Shown: one piece after another, positions 52,298 to 61,709 of the stretch
Numbering within the stretch: position 1 is the stretch's first letter
Layout of the letters: every line of letters begins with the position of its first letter
Assembly: GCF_025370935.1 (NCBI RefSeq)
Contig: NC_133477.1
Span: 21,314,775-21,378,774 of the forward strand
Length of the DNA: 64,000 nt
Reading direction: 5' to 3'
Source of the DNA: Choristoneura fumiferana
Taxonomy: Eukaryota; Arthropoda; Insecta; Lepidoptera; Tortricidae
Made by a program: the position numbers and the translations under genes
The notes under the pieces: model-generated
The model's input: the letters and a program-made list of their open reading frames with translations, nothing else
Told to the model about the DNA's origin: nothing
Database searches by the model: none

Positions 52298-52944
52298 GTA
52301 TATTGTAAGTTACTGTGATTGTCATGGTTTTGTGACTGTTCCACGTTTAAATGATGAAAAGTCAACTTTGACGAAATCATTCAGAAAACCGGCCAAGAGC
52401 GTGTCGGACACGCCAAAAATAGCTTAGCTGCTTCACGGCAGGATTAGCGAGCAAGATGGTGGTAGCAATCCGGGCGAACCTTGCACAAGGTCCTACCACC
52501 TGCATGTTATCACTAGCTAGAAGATTTCCACTGATGAAAATACTTATGCTGCAGCATGGAAACTTCATTCACTATAAGTTGAGTTCCTGCTTTTGAACTG
52601 AGACTTCTTTAGAAAGCTGAAATTTGGCACAAAATAATTGGAAGGGTGTATGAAATTCTTGACTTGGCCTATTTTCTTCATCAAGAACATCCTAACTCAT
52701 CTGTCAAATTTAAAAATGCCTAGCGGCATACATCACCCTTTAAGGCACTATTTAGCATGAGTCTCCGCGATTAGGTGTATATTTTCAAGGTGCAGGAGGC
52801 AGTGGTTGCGACTAAAAGCTTTGGAACATTAGTTCCCATCAACTGTGCTGAGACTTGGGGAGGAAACACACGGCGAGGAAGCCCGTCGAGCAAGGAAAAC
52901 ACGGAATATTTAGAACGCCGCTCCGATAGCCGCTCTTTTTTTTT

Positions 52945-53185
52945 AACCCCCGACGCAAAAAGAGGGGTGTTATAAGTTTGACCGCTATGTGTCTGTCTGT
53001 CTCTGTATGTGACACCGTAGCTCTTAATCGGGTGGACCGTTTTGAATGCGGTTTTTTTTTTATAATTGTAATCTGGTTTTCTAGCGATGGTTGTAAGATA
53101 TGTTTCATTAAAATCTGTTCAGCTGTTTTTGAGATTTTGAACTTTTAAATGACAAAGTCGGGGGTTTCCCGACTTCTTGTTGGTT
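52945..53185 (+). repeat. Dispersed repeat R-CCCGACGC, copy 3
   Basis: TTAACCCCCGACGCAAAAAG to GTCGGGGGTTTCCCGACTT, as at 40588-40830. Confidence 0.8.
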
Positions 53186-53237
53186 AGGTTAGGTTATTTC
53201 GCAGAAATAGGCTCGCGTTTGACCTCAATCATGCCCT

Positions 53238-53885
53238 ATCTATCTATCTATCTATCTATCTATAGCAGCCCTTGTTGCGTCCGTCTTCGAACGTAGGCCT
53301 CCTCTTCACGTTTCCACGTCTGTCTGTCCCCTGCCACCTTCATCCAGTTAATGCCGGCTTGCTGCCGGATGTCATCCGTCCATCTCTTAGGAGGTCTTCC
53401 TCTACCGCGGGTGTTGGCACGTGGTCTCCACTCCAGTATTCTTCGCATCCAGCGGCAGCGATCCATTCTGGCTATGTGTCCTGCCCATCTCCACTTCCGG
53501 CGCTCAACTTCCGCCACCACATCTACGACTTTCGTCTTTTGCCTGATCCACTCCTTTTTTTCCGATGCATCAGAGTTACGCCAAGCATTAGCCTCTCCAT
53601 TGCCCTCTGTGCAACCCGAAGTTTCTCAGCACACTTTTCGGTCAGGGTCGTTGTCTCCATACCATAAGTGAAAACCGGCTGGACACACTGGTTGAATACT
53701 TTGGTCTTCAAGTGTTGCGAGATTTTTTTTGAGCGCAGGATTGAGCTGTTCGCTCCAAAGGCTGCCCATGCCCATGCCCTATGGTAAATAAGCGAAAATA
53801 TGGAATAACATGGAGCACGCTTTCCCAATAAATGCCCATTTAGCCTAGATTTGAAGACAGCCAGATTGTAGCAATTAAGGAACAC
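53238..53885 (-). pseudogene. RTE-like LINE C-terminus with (GATA)n tail, minus strand
   Basis: Minus-strand frames 53885-53523 (KTKVFNQCVQPVFTYGMETT, AMERLMLGV) and 53520-53260 (RRKWRWAGHIARM, GRGRPPKRWTDDI, EEAYVRR) separated by a shift near 53521. After the stop comes a GATA microsatellite (53238-53264), a typical simple 3' tail. 5'-truncated and dead. Confidence 0.82.
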
Positions 53886-54229
53886 AAAAACTGGCAGAGC
53901 AATCAGTATGAAACAGTATACTAGCGATTCAGTGGTAACACTACGGAGGCGCGAGTAACCCTGGGCGTTGAATCAATCAATAGCAATAGGCAATTAATTT
54001 ACTTATCTGACCCGTCGCTCTGGCGCTCGCGATTCCATTCACCATCTCTTTCTCCCTTTAATATTTGTAGAATGAACAATGTGTGCTGTGTGACAGAAAG
54101 AAGTGGTGAAAATGATCGTGATTCTGAGTACGTTAGACAATAAGGCCTCCGCTTGCTTGCTTCTCTATTATTCTATTCATTACTAATAAGCGCGAAAGTA
54201 ACCGCTCAACCGATTAAGACAAATTTGGT
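53886..54229. other. Non-coding spacer
   Basis: No gene or named repeat recognised. Confidence 0.4.
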
Positions 54230-54322
54230 GTAGACGTAGTTTGAGGCCCTGAAAAAGGCATAGGTTAGTTTTTTGAAAATTTTATATTTCCGCGAGCGAG
54301 CGCGGGCTTTTCAGACGATGTC

Positions 54323-54672
54323 GATTTTTAAATTTATGATGGTGGAAGCATTCTACACTTCCACTGAACGTAGATATAGTTTAGATATAGTTAGTGTTTA
54401 GTACTATAACTAAGGGACCCCATACATCCCTGTATTTTTATTATTTTTATTTTTTTGTATTTTTTTCTTTAATTGTACAATATAGTTTTTAAGTATTTTA
54501 TTTGTAATTATATTATTATGAAAAAATGACTTTCTGCCAAGTTTCTTGCGGCGCATTCTTCTTGGCAATGACGGTCTTTCCGAAAGCGCTGGTAGTTTAA
54601 AAAATGACGTGTAAAAGTGCCCATTGCGGCCTATTTACTGAATAACTCATTTGAATTTTGAATTTGAATTTT
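54323..54672 (+). mobile_element. LINE 3'-end family T1, copy 4, with TSD
   Basis: 350-bp insertion between GATGTC (54317-54322) and GATGTC (54673-54678). The other arm has an uninterrupted GACATCGTCTG at about 46050. Tail TTTGAATTTTGAATTTGAA. It defines the T1 ends: start GATTTTTAAATTTATGATGG. Confidence 0.8.
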
Positions 54673-55127
54673 GATGTCACGGAACTGCTAATGCTACAGA
54701 AAAAGCTTTTTAATAGGTATGCATTCCCAACATGCTCGATGCATCACTCCCCCCTATTTCCCCTAAAACGGCTGCGAGGGAAGTCCGTCTTTTATTATCC
54801 CGTGTTTGTGTGCCTCAGGGGTTTTTGTCGTAATTTTAAAGTTACACGGTTCCAGACATTAGCAACATGCGACGTTAAGTGATGGTCGGAGAGTATCGTT
54901 TTGTGAAGGAAGCAACGGAAATTATTTGTTACAGTGGGATTCGATACGTTAAAAATTCAATCATTTTTAAGGATCTGGGCCTCAAAAGGTTTATTAGTAC
55001 TAGCTACCCGCCTTGGCTTTGCGCGGTTGTACTAGTTTTCTTAATTTTTTTGAACTTTTTCTGTCTTGCAAATTTTAATATTGTCCGGACAATTTTATAA
55101 AAATAAATAAACGGAAAGTAACCAATT

Positions 55128-55430
55128 AGCCGTGGTGGGCGAGTGGTTTGACCTATGGCCTCTCAAGCAGAGGATCGTGGGTTCAAACCCCGGCTCGCAC
55201 CTCTGAGTTTTTCGAAATTCATGTGCGGAATTACATTTGAAATTTACCACGAGCTTTACGGTGAAGGAAAACATCGTGAGGAAACCTGCACAAACCTGCG
55301 AAGCAATGCAATGGTGTGTGTGAAGTTCCCAATCCGCACTGGGCCCGCGTGGGAACTACTGCCCAAGCCCTCTCATTCTGAGGGGAGGCCTGTGCCCTGC
55401 AGTGGGACGTATATAGGCTGGGATGAAGAA
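55128..55430 (+). mobile_element. tRNA-derived SINE S3, copy 2
   Basis: Head GGTGGGCGAGTGGTTTGACC, B box GGGTTCAAACCCC, body ACCTGCACAAACCTGCGAAG and end CAGTGGGACGTATATAGGCT. Absent from the other arm of the duplication. Confidence 0.85.
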
Positions 55431-55824
55431 CCAATTAGACGTCCCTATTATAGGTATAATTATGTGATACGCTTACAAATATTTAGCATGCATGATTGAT
55501 TGATTCAGGGGCTACTTTGCGCAGTTCCATAATATCAATGTACCAATTATTAATTAATGATGATAATGATGGTGAGTATAGTAATATAATAATAAAACGC
55601 ATTTTTATCATGATTTTTTTTTCATTTCCATAAAATAATTATTTTTCATTGTTGTCAATTTTTACATGGAACCTATTGCTTGCTTTAGCAATAATGAAAA
55701 AATGAGTAAACAAATAAAATAAATAAAAGTAATATGGGAGTAACATAATTTGCATCTTTTATAGACAAGAAGTATAAAAAAGCGATTAAACATTTTTTGG
55801 GTTCAAAATTCAAAAACTTCGGTT

Positions 55825-56580
55825 TTATTTCACTTCCACAATAGGTCTGGAACCTTCGATGAGCCAAGCGGTTCCACTCTCAGTTTTCTCAAATATCTCT
55901 ACAGCCGCATTGGCAACAGCGTCTACTTTCTGCCAAGCCTGTTCTTTGAGGAACTTGACAAAGTCATCCTGGAGCTCCTTATCATCCACGGTTTTCGGAG
56001 CATGGGTCAAAGCCGTCTCAGTAAACCCTGGATTGATAGCCACTACCCTGACACCAGTTCTGTTGTAATTATACGGATACCCAAGGGACCTGGTAAAACC
56101 CATGACAGCAAACTTAGAGGCTTGATAAACAGGAAGATACGGGTCTACCCTGTACCCGTAAATCGATGCTAAGTTCATAATGGTACCTCCGTTCCCTCCC
56201 TTGTCTCTTCTCATGTGGTCCCAGAATTTCAAAGACCATTCGATTAGAGCGGTCACGTTGATTTCGATAGTTTTTCTTGGTGACAGGTCATCGAGGATAC
56301 CAGCGTTGTTGATAAGAACATCGACATGTTTGTGCGTGTCGATGATTTTCTTAGAAACAGCTTCAAGATCTTTAGTGACATCACATTTGATAAAAACGCT
56401 CCTGTTGTCTCCATGCTTAGCGTTTAGTTTTTTCACGGCCTCTGTGCCGTGTTTCTCGCTTAAATCGAGTATGATGATGAGTTTCGCTCCTTTCTGGAGG
56501 AATTTGTCACCGATTTCATAACCGATTCCTACTGCGCCGCCAGTTATAACGACAACTTTGTTTTTAAGGTCCTTGGCCAT
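55825..56580 (-). CDS. Short-chain dehydrogenase/reductase SDR-2, paralogue of SDR-1
   Basis: 251 residues, intronless, 241 of 251 identical to SDR-1. Differences: E58D, H59N, E98D, E146D, V149L, L195P, M198V, I215A, Q228E, Q232K. The cofactor loop TGGAVGIG, Asp39, NNAG and catalytic N108/S139/Y152/K156 are unchanged, so it should be active. V149L lies three residues before the catalytic Tyr; L195P, M198V and I215A lie in the C-terminal region that lines the substrate pocket in SDRs, so specificity may differ. Promoter, leader and Kozak context CACCATGG match SDR-1. It converges with SDR-1 across a 10.3-kb gap. Confidence 0.93.
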   Translation of the reverse strand: MAKDLKNKVVVITGGAVGIGYEIGDKFLQKGAKLIIILDLSEKHGTEAVKKLNAKHGDNRSVFIKCDVTKDLEAVSKKIIDTHKHVDVLINNAGILDDLSPRKTIEINVTALIEWSLKFWDHMRRDKGGNGGTIMNLASIYGYRVDPYLPVYQASKFAVMGFTRSLGYPYNYNRTGVRVVAINPGFTETALTHAPKTVDDKELQDDFVKFLKEQAWQKVDAVANAAVEIFEKTESGTAWLIEGSRPIVEVK

Positions 56581-56608
56581 GGTGAGTTGACTTTCACGAT
56601 TTTCGTTG

Positions 56609-56642
56609 AACTGAGCGGGTTGATATTGACGCTTATTTATAA
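56609..56642 (-). promoter_or_regulatory. TATA box and initiator of SDR-2
   Basis: TTATAAATA at 56642-56634 and TCAGTT at 56614-56609 on the minus strand; same spacing as SDR-1. Confidence 0.75.
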
Positions 56643-57133
56643 GACATTCATCGAGTTGTTATCAGGCGTCACTGTGGTTAATGTGTTTTGGTTTCATAAT
56701 GATAGTGAGAGATCGACAGTGCATGTGATAAGACGAGTCAGGTCAAGAGATAATCGTTATCGCTTCCTAATGGTGTTTAATTAATTTTTGCTACTTAGTC
56801 CTAAAAATAACTGAGCGCGCATGTTTCATGCACGACGACTAAGGTACTGTTTATGTATTGTTTAATGTCATTTGCATGATTTAAAACAACAAATACCACT
56901 TAACCGACTTCAAAAACAGTTAATTCTGTCTTCACTTGTATTGTTAATTCAACGTGTCAATGAGTGATCGTAGACAACTACTAAGTATACGTTAAATTTT
57001 CAATTAAATATAATACTAGAAAACTGCTTTGGATACATTCTGAGGCAGTCAGTATCGATGAGTCGAACGTTGAATGCATTAGTTTAGATTTCTGACTTGT
57101 TGCAAAGAAATCGTTCTGGCAACTATATAGGTA

Positions 57134-57238
57134 CAGTCACCAGCATAAATATCTGTCACGACTCTATTTCTAAGGCCGGAAGGACGTATCAGATATTTTT
57201 GCACGCTCCGCTGTGGCAGATATTAATGCCGGTGACTG
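57134..57238. mobile_element. 105-bp TA-flanked MITE
   Basis: Inverted ends CAGTCACCAGCATAAATATC / CAGTCACCGGCATTAATATC. TA at 57132-57133 and 57239-57240. Confidence 0.85.
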
Positions 57239-57683
57239 TACATGCCTCGAAAGTTTTCATTTACCTACTTGCTCATTTAAAAATCGATCATCTTAATTTG
57301 TAATGCGTTGTCATACTGCCTCGCCAAATATATCTTAATCTTATCTTTCTTTGCTCACCCGCGACCTTATGATAGTTAAGTTTGTGTAAAATTATGAGTG
57401 TTCATGCAGTTCCTCCACCTCCACACTGTAAGAACACACACAAATCACACAAACCCATCTATCACCACCACCACACTGGAAGGAAGTGGCATTTAGGGCT
57501 TATTCTAGCTGAAGCGGTTTGCACGCAGCAGGTGGACGCCTATTGGAGAATATTATTAGCACCGCTAACTGCGCGCATCGTGTACTACGGAATTTAGCTG
57601 CGCCCGCGCCCGCAGGCGTGCGCCGCTCGTGCACCTGCGCCAGCTAGCGTAGGTCCTTAAGGAGCGGTCACACCACTGCTTAA

Positions 57684-57963
57684 AAAACGGTGACGGTACG
57701 GAATAGCAGTGACGCATCGTATGCGCACCGTTTTTATTGCATGCTCTCCACACCGCTGCCTAAAATACGCAGACGGTGCGGAATCGCAGTGACGTGCCGT
57801 AAAGGTCACGACTTTTGGTAGAGAGCATGCGGTAAAGTTCTGACGTTTACACGTCACTGCGATTCCGCACCGTTTGCGTATTTTAGGCAGCGGTGTGGAG
57901 AGCATGCAATAAAAACGGTGCGCATACGATGCGTCACTGCGATTCCGTACCGTCACCGTTTTT
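57684..57963. repeat. 280-bp near-perfect palindrome
   Basis: 57684-57796 and 57850-57963 are inverted copies over about 113 bp with only a few differences (ACGGTGACGGTACGGAAT..., TTGCATGCTCTCCACACCGC). The loop is about 53 bp. No target duplication identified. Confidence 0.85.
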
Positions 57964-58605
57964 AGGGTTCCGTAGCCAAAATGGCAAAAACGGAATCCTT
58001 ATAGTTTCGCCATGACTGTCTGTCTGTCTGTCTGTCCGTCCGCGGCTTTGCTCAGGGACTATCAATGCTACAAAACTGTAATTTTGCACGAATATATATG
58101 TAAACTATGCCAACAAAATGGTATAATAAAAAATTAAAAAAACATTTTTTTTAGAGTACCTCCCATGGACGTAAAGTGGGGGTGACTTTTTTTCTCATCC
58201 AGTCTTGTAGTGTGGGGTATCGTTGGATAGGTCTTTTAAAACCATTGCTAAACCGATTTTTCGATTCAGTGATTTGTTTCAAAAATATTCAACTTTAAAG
58301 TGCAAATTTTCATTAAAATCGAGCGTCCCCCCCCCCCTCTAAAATCTAAACCGGTAGGTGGAAAAAAAATTAAAAAATCAGGATAGTAGTATTTATATCA
58401 AACTTACAAGGAAAACTATAACGGTTAAGTTTTCGTGAGAATTATTAGTAGTTTAAGAGTAAATAGCAGCCTATGGTATAAAATATACCTAAACTTGGAA
58501 TATTCCGTACAAAATACGAAAAACTTAGAAAAATATTACTTAATTTTTTCGTAATGGCTACGGAACCCTATTTCGTGCGTATCCGACACGCTCTTGGCCG
58601 GTTTT
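57964..58605 (+). repeat. R-GTTCCG family, longest copy
   Basis: GGGTTCCGTAGCCAAAATGG, CTGTCTGTCTGTCTGTCCGT, then the end ACGGAACCCTATTTCGTGCG and CACGCTCTTGGCCGG. The 52385-52420 piece is the inverted end of this family. Confidence 0.65.
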
Positions 58606-58994
58606 TGAAGCAACGGTGTGGGCGCGTCCTTAGCGATGTGGGTGCGTGCGACAGGTTTAAATCTGTCATCTCCCAGGATAACAGGATCAAAGGAATTTGG
58701 GCACAAATTTGTGCCTCTGGGAGAGGACAGGTAACAAGGGAAGGCGCTCACGCAACTCTCGTTCCGTGTGCGAGCGCATGTCTCGGCGAACGTATTTAAC
58801 GTAGTTTTGCCGCCATTTGCTACAAGGCGCTAAAAATATTATCTCGACATTGGTCATGTCATTTGTCTCTCTTATTATATAATTAGCATGTGTGGCTTGA
58901 CTGTAAGTGTTAATTATGAGATTAAATAAATAAATAAAATATAATAATAATAATTTGTTGTGTTATTTTTCAAAATAAATCATTCATTCGTTTA

Positions 58995-59130
58995 TTCTTT
59001 TTTTATGTTAAAGAGGCCAGACAAACGAACTAGTGGGTCACCTGATGTTAAGTGATCATCACTGAGAGATGTGAGTGATCATCATAGATACCCGCAGCGC
59101 TTTTCGCGATGCCAGTGCGTTGTCGGCCCT
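58995..59130 (-). mobile_element. LINE-B 3' tail, minus strand
   Basis: ACTAGTGGGTCACCTGATGT to TGCCAGTGCGTTGTCGGCC; reverse orientation of 21640-21760. Confidence 0.65.
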
Positions 59131-59139
59131 GCTGAAAAT

Positions 59140-59325
59140 ATTTGCCACAATAGCCACTCGAATGGAGACCGCGGATCGGCAAGCGCAGCGTCCTACGCTG
59201 TCCACCAATGCCTCGGGTTCAAAGCGAATGCAGACTGCTTCCAATCGAAGCAACTGGAGGTCCATGGCGAGGCCTATGTCCTAAAGTGGACGTCCTACGG
59301 CTGAGATGATGATGATGATGATGAC
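59140..59325 (+). mobile_element. RTE-like LINE 3' end with (GAT)n tail
   Basis: Encodes a worn GEAYV..WTSYG-stop end (about 59265-59303), then GATGATGATGATG. The part before 59206 is shared inverted with 40883-40945, so this insertion predates the inverted duplication. Confidence 0.65.
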
Positions 59326-59357
59326 AATAGCCACAGACGATATTCATTTCATTAACA

Positions 59358-59510
59358 TTATACCTATCAAGATTAAGATTGGTTTTTGGAGTATTTTTAT
59401 ATTTTTTATTTCAACTCAAAATTTTGTTACTTTTACGGTCATGGCTCAGGCTGGTCTCTTTTTCTGGTTTTTCTGTGTATCTATATTTCAGTTTGTATTT
59501 TCGATATGAA
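59358..59510 (+). mobile_element. SINE S1 body fragment
   Basis: TTAAGATTGGTTTTTGGAGT (inverted S1 end) fused to TCTGGTTTTTCTGTGTATCT; the same fusion as 741-880. Confidence 0.65.
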
Positions 59511-59785
59511 CATTTTATCAATAAAGAATGATTCAACAACTATCCTCTTCAATGATAACGTTGCACTAACGAGCCAATCGTTGAAATTAAATAGCGAAAT
59601 CATCTTGGTCAGCTAATTCGTTTATCGCAAACCGAATATTGAAATTGATTGTGTACACGTGCTTAAAACCGGAGGTTATCAATTCGTTTTTTTTTTGTTT
59701 GCCGCTCCCCAGAACTCACTTATTACACGACGTTAAAAAAGAAAAAAAGTTCTACCAACTTTTATACAATCATCATCGTCGCCAT

Positions 59786-60601
59786 CGGTTGTACCTTGTT
59801 TTGCCTAACAACTTTTTGCATATTTTCAGTTTGCCTAATGCTAGATAAACTAATATTACTTTACCTAATGTTTCATTTTACCTAATTTTCATTTTAGTGA
59901 ATAATTTTGTTTCGCCTAATTTTAAATTACCTAATTTCCATTTTGTATAAACTCAATTGATATTATGTTTGACTGACATAATTATATTTTGCCTAACATA
60001 CATGTCAAATAATTTCATTTTGTATAAACTTATTTCGTATAACATTTGATTAATATAATTATTTGTCTAACATACATGTAGCTTAATTTAATTTTGTATA
60101 AACTTATTTCGTATAACGTTTGATTATAATTTTTGTCTAACATACATGTAGCATAATTTAATTTTGTATAAACTTATTTCGTATAATATTTGACTGACAT
60201 AATTATATTTATTTATTCTGATCAGGGTCAATCCGAAGACATAATGATAAAGTTAGTTATTTCTAAAAAGTTTAGTATTATAAAACAAAGTCGGGACTGT
60301 AGGGTCGCAGTTCTACCTAACGCTCCTCCTCGCTTCGCTCGTCGTCGTACCTATTCCCTGTATGTTTAGTATTGTTATTTGCTTTAAAATGAAAATCGAA
60401 AGTCAGTTTTCGATAAAATAATATTTGTCAAAACAAGAGTTATGCAAATAATCATTTAGTAAAAATGATAATTCGACAAAATAAAAATTATGCATAATGA
60501 AATTATACAAATTGACTTTAGACAAACTATTCACTATAGTAAAAGTTTTTAGACAAAGTGAAATTAGGCAAAACAATTTTAGACAAGTCAAGGGAATACC
60601 G
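59786..60601. mobile_element. Foldback-like element FBL-3
   Basis: The left arm is built from words of about 15 bp such as TTTTGCCTAACAAC, TTTACCTAATGTTTCA and TTTTGTATAAACTTA. From about 59968 a 70-75 bp higher-order unit (GTATAAACTTATTTCGTATA) repeats about three times. The right arm (60380-60600) has the complements (AGACAAAGTGAAAT, TAGGCAAAACAATTTT). The centre at 60220-60370 is unrelated and GC-richer. Ends are only loosely inverted (CGGTTGTACCTTG / CGGTATTCCCTTG), and no clear target duplication was found. Confidence 0.6.
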
Positions 60602-60639
60602 TTTAAATCATTCACATCAAACACACAAAAAAACACAAA

Positions 60640-60715
60640 TAACAACAACAACAACGCGTATATTAATATTAATTTATAATAATTAATATTAATTTTCAAA
60701 CACACACACACAAAG
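60640..60715. repeat. (AAC)n and (CA)n microsatellites
   Basis: AACAACAACAACAAC near 60642 and CACACACACACACA near 60700. Confidence 0.75.
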
Positions 60716-60884
60716 ATATTTAAAGTTAATTTCTCTCATGATGTAATGATGTATAACAATAAAAAAATAATGTTTGAAATTTTCCCAACATTCACCCAAA
60801 ATGAATGTCACACCTACACCCGAGACTTTACCACGACAAAAAAAAAATTACTTTAAAATTGCCTCGACGTTTAATAGTACATTA

Positions 60885-61352
60885 CTGTAGAGACCGGGAA
60901 GTAGGGGGTTGCCGGCCAAGTAGATATGGACGACCGAGCGTAGCGAGGCCGGATAGGGATGCGAGGCCGGCAACCCCACGCTCCGGCTGAGGCTTGTGTA
61001 GTGCTTTTCTCAAACATGACATGAAATAATAAAAAAAAAAACTGGCAAGCTGTCGGGACGCTAGTCTGGTCGCCCTGTTGCGTGCGCACGTGTCGCGCTG
61101 GCTGCTGGCGGCGGCGGGCGGCTGCGGGGCGGTGGTGCTGGGTGTGGGCGTGCGCCGTGTCGCAGAGCGCGCGTTGAAACAAAAGACGGTAGCATTGCCG
61201 GCCAGCGGCCTGCAAAGTTGTATGAAATCTCTTTGCAGGCCGCTAAAGCGACCGCGCGCACGCAGCTGAGCCGCAGCGCCTGCAGCGCGATACTTCTCGG
61301 CCTATTATTTGTAACACTACGCCAATATTTCATGTCATGTTTGAGAAAAGCC
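60885..61352. repeat. CpG-rich repeat with 26-bp inverted ends
   Basis: GCTTTTCTCAAACATGACATGAAATA at 61003-61028 is perfectly mirrored at 61326-61351. Upstream is a GAGGCCGGCAACCCC-type segment. The middle (61060-61290) is CpG-rich. An exact 14-bp hairpin (AGCGGCCTGCAAAG, 13-nt loop) is at 61204-61245. No protein recognised. Confidence 0.6.
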
Positions 61353-61542
61353 CATTGTATTAACTGTAGTTACGAGAACTGTAGATTTGTCGTGATTACT
61401 CATATATCCCGGGTGTGATGCTCCTTACAAGACTTGCAATAATACGAGTATGAATATAAAAATAGAATTTTATTACTTATGCGTAAAATCACAGATATAT
61501 ACTGTTACATAGAAATAATCCGTATGACGATGACAGGAAAGT

Positions 61543-61709
61543 TTAATTTCTAGCTCTGAGCTGCAGCCAGTGTCCTCCTTTCATCCTCAAGTTGAAGCTC
61601 TCCGTCGACAACTGGATAGGGATGTGCGTCCGTTCAGAAGGCTCCACCTTCATGTGTTGCAGCAGCTGATATACCATCACTTTCACCTCGCATAATGCAA
61701 AGCGGGATC
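61543..61709 (-). CDS. CYP9A: CYP9A-2 exon 10
   Basis: Acceptor TTCTCACAG. Encodes SRFALCEVKVMVYQLLQHMK to GGHWLQLRARN and TAA. Confidence 0.93.

Larger units (their letters stand above)
51603..52600 (+). pseudogene. Decayed CYP9A fragment (intron 6 to intron 9)
   Basis: 51603-51713 matches CYP9A-1 intron 6 (31805-31922); 51985-52133 matches 31970-32085 and 32340-32742 with that intron's SINE and repeat missing. Exon 7 is recognisable at 52134-52297 (AFFVFAGFETISTAM) but ends at a stop. Then come intron-8-like pieces (TGTGATTGTCATGG; S2 at 52430-52505) and an intron-9-like piece (GAAGATTTCCACTGATGAAA, ACTTATGCTGCAGCA). Exons 8 and 9 are gone. Confidence 0.85.
54230..59206 (-). repeat. Right arm of large inverted duplication
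   Basis: Reverse complement of 40883-46140. Carries SDR-2. Insertions private to this arm are 54323-54672, 55128-55430, 57134-57238, the palindrome at 57684-57963 and LINE-B tail 58995-59130. Confidence 0.85.

Noticed and set aside
53186..53200. GGTTAGGTTAGGTTA as an interstitial telomere
   Set aside because: Only about three units, and similar words occur as background; not enough for a telomeric array.
61060..61290. GC-rich open frames on both strands
   Set aside because: Alanine/arginine-rich frames from a CpG-rich repeat; no domain.
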